A DNA stretch of 6,172 nt from Alphaproteobacteria bacterium (GCA_024402755.1 JAKSTD010000027.1:1-6172), one strand, 5' to 3'; positions 1 to 6,167 are shown, counted from the stretch's first letter. Notes: generated by a model from the letters alone, not told the origin. Numbers and translations are program-made.

Positions 1-1
1 C

Positions 2-2188
2 GCGTACGATGACAAAGTGGATGAAAATAATATAAATTATTATAATGAAGGTTTTGAACCATGCTTGACCACATACGTTTGTGACGACCATTATTCTGGT
101 CCGACATGCGAACCAGAAACATATAATGTTACATATTATGATGGTGAAAATATAATAGGTGCGCTTGCCGAAAATTATGGCACATATACCTTTGGAGAAG
201 GATTAACCTTGCCGACCGGACAAGATATCAAAGATTATTATCAAAAATTACATTATACCTTTGTTGGTTGGTATGATAATGCAGAATTTGAAGGTGATGT
301 CATCCAGGAAATTTCTGCAGAAGATTACGGGAATAAAGTTTTCTATTCAAAGTGGGAACCAACTGTTTATCACATAGAATTTTCATACGGCAAAGCCGGC
401 AACAGAACGACTGGATTTACAGGGAATACTGACACACAAAATGTGAATTTTGGTGATAAAAATATTCCATTGAATTCAAATGGATTTGCTATTGCTGGTT
501 ATGAGTTTGATTATTGGACTTGCAGCGCAACATACGATAACGGTGAAACATACACGGGAAATTACCAAAATAATGCCGAAATTACAGAGTATGTATATAA
601 CAGCGATATGTTATGTGAAGCGCATTGGATGGCAAACAGTTATTCTTTATCCTATAATTGTGGTAACGGTGGAGAGTTGGCAGATGGTCAAAGCGAAACG
701 GTTTCTGTGGATTATGATGCTGAATATGTATTAAACAATTCTGTCTGCAAGGTTAGACCAAATTATACATTGATAAATTGGACCTGTTCAAATGATTTGG
801 ATTTAACACAATCTGTTTGGAACATTACTGATAATTCAACTTGCACTGCGCATTGGGAAGAAACGCGATATGTTATTACATATCTAAACACAGATGGCAC
901 ACAGTTTAATAGTTTGTCACCAACAACATACCTGTCTTCCGCGACACCGTTGACGGTCCCGACAACAAACCCAGCAAATACGGAACATGCTGATTTTGTC
1001 GGCTGGTGCGATGATGCAAGTTTAACCCAAAATTGTGCTTTGACGCGTGAAATTCCGTCTGGTTCTTCTGGGGATATTACATTTTATGCTAAATGGGTGG
1101 CTTCTGCGTGCCCTGCTGGACAATATCTTGATTCTGCATCTGCATCATGTTTAAATTGTGAATCAGGTTATACTTCTGCGGCATGGAGTGCCACAAAGCC
1201 CGAAGATTGTTATTATGATTGGAATTGTGAATATAGTTGCCCAGATAATGCAGAATCTTGTTCTTTGGTTTCCGGGGTTTCAAATGGTCGTATTTATTAT
1301 GGTTCAAACGAAACATATTCTTGCGATATAAACGTCGTTTGCAAAGACGGATACACTTTTGATGCTTCTTCAAACCAGTGCGGTGCAAATCACTATAATA
1401 TAACATATCATCTTAACAACGGGGTCTGGGCATCCGCGACCGATGTTCATCCAAATTCTTACACTGTTGGAACATCTTCAATTTCCATCAGTCAACCATC
1501 GCGTGATTGGCACAGTTTTGATGGCTGGTGCGTGGGCGAAGACGATTGTAATAACCCTGTGAAAAATTTTGTCATAAATCCTGCGGAAACCATTGGGGAT
1601 ATTGAATTGTTCGCACAATGGTCGTTCACTTCTTGTCAAACTGGATATACACCAGAAAATACCGCCAATGGCAAAATATGTGTTCCACAGTATTACAATA
1701 TTACATATATGGACGGCAATGTTGAATTGGAACATCTAGCGACCAGATTCACTATTGAAGATACCACAATTCAATTAGCTTCAATCAGCAATCCAGGATA
1801 TATTTTTGATGGTTGGTGTGTGAACACATCTAGTTGCACACCATCCAATATGGTCAAAGGAATACTTCAAGGACCATGGACAGTCGGCGATAAGACACTT
1901 TATGCACAGTGGACCAAAGAAGAATTTGTTTGCGATTCTGGCAAATATTTACATATTGGTAACGATGCCGCATGTTTATACACTCAAAAGCCAAGCTCGC
2001 CAGCATTTGCCGTGGGTAAAGACAACAAAAAATATTATTTAAAGATGACGAAAAAAACTGAACACCCCGACGGGTTGCCTATGAACGAAGAATCAAACAA
2101 GCAGATAAACGTGCTGTATGATGATGAATTATATAATGTTCATGATGCTTCGGTCAATGATGCACCGGTTGAGTTTTTTGAACAATAA
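2..2188 (+). CDS. Large InlB-B-repeat surface/secreted protein, 5'-truncated by window edge
   Basis: This is the C-terminal part of a large extracytoplasmic repeat protein. The frame is open to the left edge, so the GTG at 17 is probably an internal Val and the real start is outside. Residues are numbered from that GTG. There are six InlB-B-like (Listeria-Bacteroides repeat, Flg_new type) modules at about 36-114, 118-206, 209-282, 285-362, 460-537 and 560-634. Each runs from a Y-x-[IVL]-x-[YF] strand through an aromatic-x-[GYN]-W core to a closing [AS]-[KHQ]-W strand. A Cys-rich spacer lies at 364-456 (C-P-A-G-Q-Y start) and a short one at about 540-555. The tail at 636-723 has no repeat signature and ends in FFEQ. 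Cysteines recur at fixed module positions, suggesting disulfides outside the cytoplasm. Family members include adhesins and internalins, but the ligand here is unknown. Signal peptide and anchor cannot be seen. It converges on the amidase gene and ends in TAA just before a hairpin terminator. The coding call is sure; the surface location is inferred. Confidence 0.9.
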   Translation, partial: AYDDKVDENNINYYNEGFEPCLTTYVCDDHYSGPTCEPETYNVTYYDGENIIGALAENYGTYTFGEGLTLPTGQDIKDYYQKLHYTFVGWYDNAEFEGDVIQEISAEDYGNKVFYSKWEPTVYHIEFSYGKAGNRTTGFTGNTDTQNVNFGDKNIPLNSNGFAIAGYEFDYWTCSATYDNGETYTGNYQNNAEITEYVYNSDMLCEAHWMANSYSLSYNCGNGGELADGQSETVSVDYDAEYVLNNSVCKVRPNYTLINWTCSNDLDLTQSVWNITDNSTCTAHWEETRYVITYLNTDGTQFNSLSPTTYLSSATPLTVPTTNPANTEHADFVGWCDDASLTQNCALTREIPSGSSGDITFYAKWVASACPAGQYLDSASASCLNCESGYTSAAWSATKPEDCYYDWNCEYSCPDNAESCSLVSGVSNGRIYYGSNETYSCDINVVCKDGYTFDASSNQCGANHYNITYHLNNGVWASATDVHPNSYTVGTSSISISQPSRDWHSFDGWCVGEDDCNNPVKNFVINPAETIGDIELFAQWSFTSCQTGYTPENTANGKICVPQYYNITYMDGNVELEHLATRFTIEDTTIQLASISNPGYIFDGWCVNTSSCTPSNMVKGILQGPWTVGDKTLYAQWTKEEFVCDSGKYLHIGNDAACLYTQKPSSPAFAVGKDNKKYYLKMTKKTEHPDGLPMNEESNKQINVLYDDELYNVHDASVNDAPVEFFEQ
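122..1918 (+). repeat. Six diverged InlB-B-type protein modules (coding repeat)
   Basis: Protein-level tandem modules lie at about 122-358, 368-634, 641-862, 869-1102, 1394-1627 and 1694-1918, with a Cys-rich insert at about 1106-1384 between the fourth and fifth. The hallmark cores are FVGWYDN, FDYWTCS, LINWTCS, FVGWCDD, FDGWCVG and FDGWCVN. The closing strands are FYSKW, CEAHW, CTAHW, FYAKW, LFAQW and LYAQW. I saw no long identical DNA stretches between copies, so the array looks old or diversified rather than recently duplicated. Confidence 0.85.
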
Positions 2189-2203
2189 ACAAACATATTG
2201 AAC

Positions 2204-2232
2204 AAAAAAACCGCGATAATCGCGGTTTTTTT
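2204..2232. terminator. Bidirectional Rho-independent terminator between convergent genes
   Basis: A run of seven A (2204-2210) is followed by a 6-bp GC-rich stem CCGCGA (2211-2216), a TAA loop (2217-2219), the complementary TCGCGG (2220-2225) and seven T (2226-2232). Read on either strand this is a hairpin followed by a U-tract. It lies 15 bases after the stop of the + strand repeat protein. The TAA stop of the amidase (2233-2231 on the - strand) overlaps the T-run, so the amidase message ends almost directly after its stop codon. Confidence 0.93.
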
Positions 2233-3418
2233 ATACATCAAAATCATACGAATTTATTGATTTTACAATCGCAGCAACCAATTTATTTTGATGAGAATCT
2301 GATTTCAAAAGATTTTCTTCGTTTTTATTGGATAAATGTCCCAATTCTATCAGTGCCCCAGGAACAGTTGACCGCAATACAGCAAAAGGTGCATGACGAA
2401 CAGACGGACCTTTTTGTTGTTCCACAGATGCACGATTCAAAGATTTGGCACAAATATTCGCATATTCTTCGCTTAATTCCGCAACGGCATGCTGTTGCAA
2501 AGAAGACAACGCAACACGAATATCTTTGGAGAATTGTTCAAATCCGCTTACATCTATTTTATCCGCGGCATTTTCAGATTCTGCCAATTTTTGCGCTTCT
2601 TCGTCTGATGCTTTTTCAGACAAAGTATAAACCGAAAAACCCTTTATATTACGACTAGGATTAGCATTAGCATGCAATGATATAAATAAATCCGCACGTT
2701 TCTTTTCTGCAAATTCAGCACGATCCGCTAATTTTAAAAATTCATCTGTTGAACGCGTTAAGTATGTTTTGTAACCAGCCGTATCCAATGAAGATTTTAA
2801 TTTTTTTGCAACAGATAAAACCACGTTTTTTTCTTTGGTTCCGCCCTTACCCATACAGCCAGGGTCTTTGCCACCGTGCCCAGGGTCTATGACAATTATA
2901 TGTTTATTATTTGTCGGTTGTGTGTTTGTTTTTGTTTCTTTTGCAGATTGCGAGGTTGCAGATTTGGCCGTGGCGCCTTGGGTTATGCCCTTGCCTGTTC
3001 CGGCAACAAAATCAATAACAAGACGGTAATCATTGTCACCGTTTGGCTCTAACAGCATTATCTGTTTTTTATCAATCGCATCTATGGCAGAGGACAAGGT
3101 CGCAACAACTTTTAACACAGAACCATCTTGAATTTGCGTAACCCTTTTTATCAATGTTCCATTCGCCAATTTTGCAGAAACATCTGTTTTTCCATTTGTA
3201 TTAGATAAATTAACGATTAATTGTTTATCGCCATAAGATAAAGTGTAAGACGGACGAGCGGATGTTTCTATTACTAATCTGGTTTTTTCCCCCGGCTGTA
3301 AACCAGTACGCATCGAACGCAACGAATTTGGCACAGCAAACGCAACACGTGGCGCCAACCCGATAACCAAAGCAGAAAAACTGACTGTTTTTAAAAATCC
3401 CCTTCGCGATACTTTCAT
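2231..3418 (-). CDS. amiC: N-acetylmuramoyl-L-alanine amidase, AmiC-type (Tat signal, AMIN + Amidase_3)
   Basis: This is a zinc-dependent periplasmic amidase that cuts the bond between MurNAc and L-Ala of peptidoglycan, a family used to split septal wall during cell separation. The 395-aa product starts with a Tat signal: S-R-R-G-F-L-K at residues 4-10, a hydrophobic stretch and a likely cleavage after AFA at 28. An AMIN-like domain, which targets the septum or wall in relatives, spans about 43-137. A Thr/Ser/Lys/Gln-rich linker spans about 138-172. The Amidase_3 domain runs from 173 to the end, with predicted zinc ligands H181 (DPGHGG), E196 and H249 (SLHAN), and catalytic E358 in IELGHLSN. 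The segment at about 265-335 matches in place the autoinhibitory helix of AmiB/AmiC enzymes, which are activated by LytM proteins such as EnvC or NlpD; no such partner is in the window. There is no LysM or SPOR domain. The ATG at 3418 is supported because the Tat motif follows immediately. The symbol reflects class, not proven orthology. Confidence 0.95.
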   Translation of the reverse strand: MKVSRRGFLKTVSFSALVIGLAPRVAFAVPNSLRSMRTGLQPGEKTRLVIETSARPSYTLSYGDKQLIVNLSNTNGKTDVSAKLANGTLIKRVTQIQDGSVLKVVATLSSAIDAIDKKQIMLLEPNGDNDYRLVIDFVAGTGKGITQGATAKSATSQSAKETKTNTQPTNNKHIIVIDPGHGGKDPGCMGKGGTKEKNVVLSVAKKLKSSLDTAGYKTYLTRSTDEFLKLADRAEFAEKKRADLFISLHANANPSRNIKGFSVYTLSEKASDEEAQKLAESENAADKIDVSGFEQFSKDIRVALSSLQQHAVAELSEEYANICAKSLNRASVEQQKGPSVRHAPFAVLRSTVPGALIELGHLSNKNEENLLKSDSHQNKLVAAIVKSINSYDFDV

Positions 3419-3425
3419 GTGATTT

Positions 3426-3454
3426 ATTATATCAAAAAGAAACTATGTTATCAA
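3426..3454 (-). promoter_or_regulatory. Extended -10 sigma70-type promoter of the amidase gene, predicted leaderless
   Basis: On the - strand a TTGATA -35 box (3454-3449), a 17-base spacer and a consensus TATAAT -10 box (3431-3426) are present, with TG at the extended -10 position (TGATATAAT). Only seven bases (AAATCAC) separate the -10 box from the ATG, so transcription should start at or one base before the start codon. No Shine-Dalgarno sequence is present. A C8 run (G8 on the coding strand) lies 22 bases upstream of the -35 box. Confidence 0.8.
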
Positions 3455-3504
3455 GTAAGACAGTCATTTTTTTCCGCCCCCCCCGACAAGCATTTTTTAT
3501 AAAA

Positions 3505-4752
3505 TTATCTGCTGACACAATTTGCAAAAGCATTTGCAACCAACGATGTTTCCATTTGGGTCAAAGTTGTTACCGGCACAATATAGCAACGCGTGCTATC
3601 ACGGATAATAAACACCTTGGTCCCGCGTTTGTATGCCTTTTGCATTTGGTCCATTTGTGTAGATGTTAAAAACGAATTCTGGGTTAAGGAACTGTTTGTA
3701 AGCCCCGCTTGAACAACCTGGTTAGCACTGGCATAATCGTATAATTCAGACATAGATGTCACTTCCATAAAAACACTTTGGTCTTCGTATGGATTTTGTT
3801 TATTGTTTTGAACCGTTGGAAATGCCACATTTGCAACCAACGATACTGCATTTTGCAAATTAGGTGTTGTATTAGTTGTCGTTGGATGAGAAACCGTATT
3901 TAATTGTAAATCATCACCACATGCCAAATTCATACGATTCGTATAACTGGCCAACACGGCATCCACGGCAGATTCCCAATTTGCACCTTTGTTATTCAAA
4001 TCTAAACTAACTATCTTTTCAGCCCAACCCCAAACACTGGCCCCAACATTACCAGCATTAACAAAACGCGTTACCATTTCGGCAGAACCACCAGCAACCC
4101 CAGAACCGCAATAATCATTTAATTGGGTTGTTAACATACTGGCTGTTTCGTTTCCATAAGCCAACGCGACAGAATGACATGCCATTGCCGCCTCTAATTC
4201 ACGACGACGTTGTACACATAAATCAGAGTGCGATTTTGTCAGTTTGTCCGCCATATTTGCCATTGACAAATAAGACATTAATTCTTGCTGAACATAGGAT
4301 GGACAAAGGCGCGCAGCAGTATTCATTCCACCAGCACCATTTCTTGTCATAGTATTATATTGTGGCAATAAAATTGATGTGTCTTTTTGCAAACAAAGCA
4401 ATGCGTAATTGTACAATTCTGTTTCGGTCGCATACATACAACGACCAGAAGTTTTACCAGGAACCGCAGTGCTGTCGCCACAATAATCAGACAAACAGTT
4501 CATAATTTTACGACGACACGCAGTATCTACATCTGGCTGAGTAATCAAGAAATATGTATTGCGCTGATTTTGAATATACGCACTGGCAATCCCCTTCTGC
4601 CCGCGACTGCCCGCAGTAGAAACCCCAGAAGAATTAGTATAAACCAATGCGCGCGCAGAATCATTGGCAACCGTTCCAGCAGAAACAGCCATAACTGCAT
4701 CGCCTGTCAAAAACGCGCCAATACACCCACAAGTCAACCAAAATTTTTTCAT
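3505..4752 (-). CDS. Cysteine-rich exported protein of unknown function
   Basis: I do not recognise a named family in this 415-aa protein. A Sec-type signal peptide is clear: MKK, a hydrophobic core, and a likely cut after VMA at residue 22. There is no lipobox, so a soluble periplasmic or secreted protein is expected. After the signal there are twelve cysteines, at 79, 86, 91, 105, 120, 150, 179, 192, 215, 278, 389 and 412. The even number fits up to six disulfides. The first five form a compact C-x6-C-x4-C-x13-C-x14-C cluster (residues 79-120). Residues about 150-250 look mostly helical, about 285-325 are Thr/Asn/Gln-rich and probably flexible, and the C-terminal part at about 325-415 carries the last two cysteines. 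The start is supported by a GAGAGGG Shine-Dalgarno and the signal peptide. It lies upstream of the amidase gene with an 86-base gap and no obvious terminator between, so read-through into the amidase is possible. A structural or binding role in the envelope is an inference. Confidence 0.88.
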   Translation of the reverse strand: MKKFWLTCGCIGAFLTGDAVMAVSAGTVANDSARALVYTNSSGVSTAGSRGQKGIASAYIQNQRNTYFLITQPDVDTACRRKIMNCLSDYCGDSTAVPGKTSGRCMYATETELYNYALLCLQKDTSILLPQYNTMTRNGAGGMNTAARLCPSYVQQELMSYLSMANMADKLTKSHSDLCVQRRRELEAAMACHSVALAYGNETASMLTTQLNDYCGSGVAGGSAEMVTRFVNAGNVGASVWGWAEKIVSLDLNNKGANWESAVDAVLASYTNRMNLACGDDLQLNTVSHPTTTNTTPNLQNAVSLVANVAFPTVQNNKQNPYEDQSVFMEVTSMSELYDYASANQVVQAGLTNSSLTQNSFLTSTQMDQMQKAYKRGTKVFIIRDSTRCYIVPVTTLTQMETSLVANAFANCVSR

Positions 4753-4759
4753 TAGAAAT

Positions 4760-4766
4760 CCCTCTC
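4760..4766 (-). promoter_or_regulatory. Shine-Dalgarno site of the Cys-rich exported protein
   Basis: GAGAGGG on the - strand (4766-4760) lies seven bases before the ATG at 4752. It fixes the start in front of the signal peptide. It also shows that the genome uses an anti-SD interaction, unlike the two neighbouring genes, whose starts lack an SD. Confidence 0.75.
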
Positions 4767-4775
4767 GTTAGAATT

Positions 4776-4804
4776 ATTTTATCATATTTAAAAAACAAAC
4801 GCAA
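4776..4804 (-). promoter_or_regulatory. Sigma70-type promoter of the Cys-rich exported protein
   Basis: On the - strand TTGCGT (4804-4799), a 17-base spacer and TAAAAT (4781-4776) form a plausible promoter. It would give a 5' leader of about 17 bases containing the SD. An overlapping alternative -10 (TATGAT, 4786-4781) has no good -35 box. The promoter diverges from that of prfB, with 29 bases between the two -35 boxes. Confidence 0.6.
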
Positions 4805-4833
4805 TAAAACTTTGATGATAAAACACAAAAAAG

Positions 4834-4861
4834 TTGATTTAAGCAAATAAATTGCTATATT
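4834..4861 (+). promoter_or_regulatory. Extended -10 promoter of prfB, predicted leaderless
   Basis: A TTGATT -35 box (4834-4839), a 16-base spacer and a TATATT -10 box (4856-4861) are present, with TG at the extended -10 position (TGCTATATT). Six bases separate the -10 box from the ATG at 4868, which puts the expected transcription start on the A of the start codon. No Shine-Dalgarno sequence precedes the ATG. The spacer holds an interrupted palindrome, AGCAA-N5-TTGCT (4842-4856). Confidence 0.7.
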
Positions 4862-4867
4862 TTGGTT

Positions 4868-5939
4868 ATGGTTACGACAAACAACGAAATTTTTAATCAA
4901 ATACGCGACGACATCAGTGCGTTAAGGGGGTTTCTTTGACCCAAACAAAATTCAAACAGACATTGATAAATTAAACCAAATTGTAAACCAACCAGATTTA
5001 TGGGATAACCCAGAATATGCCCGTAATATTTTACAAAAAAAATCAAATCTAGAAAAACAGGTAACTGAATTTAATCGTTTTGAACAAGAATATAAAAATC
5101 TGGTCGAATTGTATGAATTGTCGCCAGATGACACAGATATTCTGGGTGCTATTTCTGCTTTGGCAGACGCAACGCATCGTGCAAAAATTATTACCCTGTT
5201 CCGCGACCCGATGGACAACAATGGCGCATTTTTGTTTGTCCAAGCGGGTGCTGGCGGAACAGAGGCACAAGATTGGGCGCAAATGTTATCGCGTATGTAT
5301 ACAAGATGGTGCGAAAGACACGGTTTCACTATCGAAACTGTCGAAGAACATGCTGGTGATGTTGCAGGAATAAAAAGTGTCACATTTCGTATTTCTGGCG
5401 AACATGCGTTTGGGTGGTTAAAAAATGAAATCGGTGTTCACAGATTGGTTCGCATATCGCCTTTTAATGCAAACGGGAAAAGACAGACCAGTTTTGCATC
5501 TGTGGACGTGTGGCCTGATGTCGATGATTCCATAGAAATCGAAATAAATGAAAAAGATTTACGCGTCGATACTTATCGTGCAAGTGGTGCCGGTGGTCAA
5601 CATGTTAACAAAACAGATTCTGCGGTCAGGATTACGCATATCCCAACAAATACCGTTGTAACTTGCCAGAATGAACGCAGTCAAATTCAAAATCGCGAGA
5701 TGGCGATGAAGATGTTAAAATCTCGCCTTTATGAACTGGAAATGCAAAAACGCACCGCCGAAGAAGATGCTGCAAAAGCCGCGCAAAAAAAGATTGAATG
5801 GGGTAGCCAAATCAGAAACTATGTTCTTTACCCATATCAACTGGTTAAAGATGTTCGCACAAATGTAGAAAAGACCGATTCATCCGCGGTTTTAGATGGT
5901 GATTTGGATGATTTTATGCTGGCAATGCTGGGACAATAA
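4868..5939 (+). CDS. prfB: Peptide chain release factor 2 (RF2), expressed by programmed +1 frameshift
   Basis: RF2 reads UGA and UAA in the ribosomal A site and releases the finished peptide. The gene starts at ATG 4868 and reads 23 codons (to ...A-L-R-G-F-L) up to an in-frame TGA at 4937-4939. Slipping +1 on CTT-T continues with GAC at 4938 in a frame open to TAA 5937-5939, giving 356 aa (E. coli RF2: 365). The codon-recognition tripeptide SPF is at 197-199, which marks RF2 rather than RF1. The catalytic GGQ is at 242-244, both eight residues before the E. coli positions. The Gln is the usual PrmC methylation site. Residue 238 (R-A-S-G-A-G-G-Q) is the common Ala, not the Thr of E. coli K-12. 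The N-terminal helical domain covers about 1-100 and includes QPDLWDNPE. An automatic caller that ignores frameshifting would begin at an internal TTG (5109) and lose the first 80 residues. Control is by autoregulatory frameshifting: low RF2 slows termination at the TGA and favours the shift. Confidence 0.97.
4925..4940 (+). promoter_or_regulatory. RF2 programmed +1 frameshift site
   Basis: The sequence AGG GGG TTT CTT TGA C holds every element of the classical RF2 site. These are an internal SD-like AGGGGG (4925-4930), the 3-base spacing also found in E. coli, the slippery CTT-T (4934-4937), and TGA followed by C (4937-4940), a weak termination context. The E. coli site differs only in having TAT in place of TTT before CTT. 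The peptide continues seamlessly in the +1 frame with D-P-N-K. Confidence 0.96.
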
Positions 5940-6051
5940 CAAGATAAATATAAAAGAAAAATTTATCCCGATAGAAACACAAACAAAAAATTATAACGCG
6001 ATAAAAATCATAGCAAAAAAAGTTTTGGGTGATATTATGGTTAAACAGTTG

Positions 6052-6080
6052 TTGAAAATTCGCGTTAAATAATATAGAAT
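6052..6080 (+). promoter_or_regulatory. Probable promoter of the tRNA-Arg gene
   Basis: TTGAAA (6052-6057), a 17-base spacer and TAGAAT (6075-6080) are placed so that transcription would start about 3-4 bases before the mature 5' end at 6091. An overlapping alternative is TTGTTG (6049-6054) with TATAGA (6073-6078) and an 18-base spacer. No good hairpin terminator separates prfB from the tRNA, so read-through from prfB could also contribute. Confidence 0.5.
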
Positions 6081-6090
6081 ATCTTCTAAA

Positions 6091-6167
6091 GCACCCATAG
6101 CATAACTGGATAATGCATTGCCCTCCGAAGGCAAAGATTGCAGGTTCGAATCCCGCTGGGTGCACCA
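6091..6167 (+). tRNA. tRNA-Arg (anticodon CCG), CCA encoded
   Basis: The acceptor stem GCACCCA/TGGGTGC (6091-6097 with 6157-6163) is perfect, followed by discriminator A (6164) and encoded CCA (6165-6167). The D-stem is GCAT/ATGC (6100-6103, 6113-6116) with loop AACTGGATA. Its A after GG corresponds to A20, an arginine identity base in E. coli. The anticodon stem TTGCC/GGCAA encloses loop CTCCGAA, giving anticodon CCG (6125-6127), which reads CGG. The variable loop is AGATT. The T-arm has the normal TTCGAAT loop but an A-C mismatch in the stem (6142 against 6154). It lies 151 bases downstream of prfB. Confidence 0.95.

Noticed and set aside
17..19. GTG at 17 as the true start of the repeat protein
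   Set aside because: The frame is open upstream to the window edge, no SD precedes the GTG, and no signal peptide follows it, which an extracytoplasmic protein should have.
2257..2658. 133-codon + strand ORF within the amidase gene
   Set aside because: It is a shadow of the Amidase_3 coding region; the - strand frame carries all catalytic motifs.
3426..3504. A terminator between the Cys-rich gene and the amidase
   Set aside because: I found no GC-rich hairpin with a following U-tract on the - strand in this gap, only the C8 run and the amidase promoter.
3445..3669. 74-codon + strand ORF over the amidase promoter and the 3' end of the Cys-rich gene
   Set aside because: It has no SD, runs through the C8 tract and lies opposite a well-supported gene.
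4661..4900. 79-codon - strand ORF overlapping the signal-peptide end of the Cys-rich protein
   Set aside because: It crosses the divergent promoters and shares bases with a better-supported start that has an SD and a signal peptide.
4933..4940. A sequencing error or pseudogene explanation for the prfB frame break
   Set aside because: All elements of the conserved RF2 recoding site are present with the correct spacing, which a random indel would not produce.
4952..5383. 143-codon - strand ORF antisense to prfB
   Set aside because: It lies fully opposite conserved RF2 coding sequence and shows no domain or start signals of its own.
5943..5967. GATAAAT/ATTTATC inverted repeat after prfB as a terminator
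   Set aside because: The stem is almost all A-T, the loop is 11 bases and no T-run follows, so it is not a convincing Rho-independent terminator.
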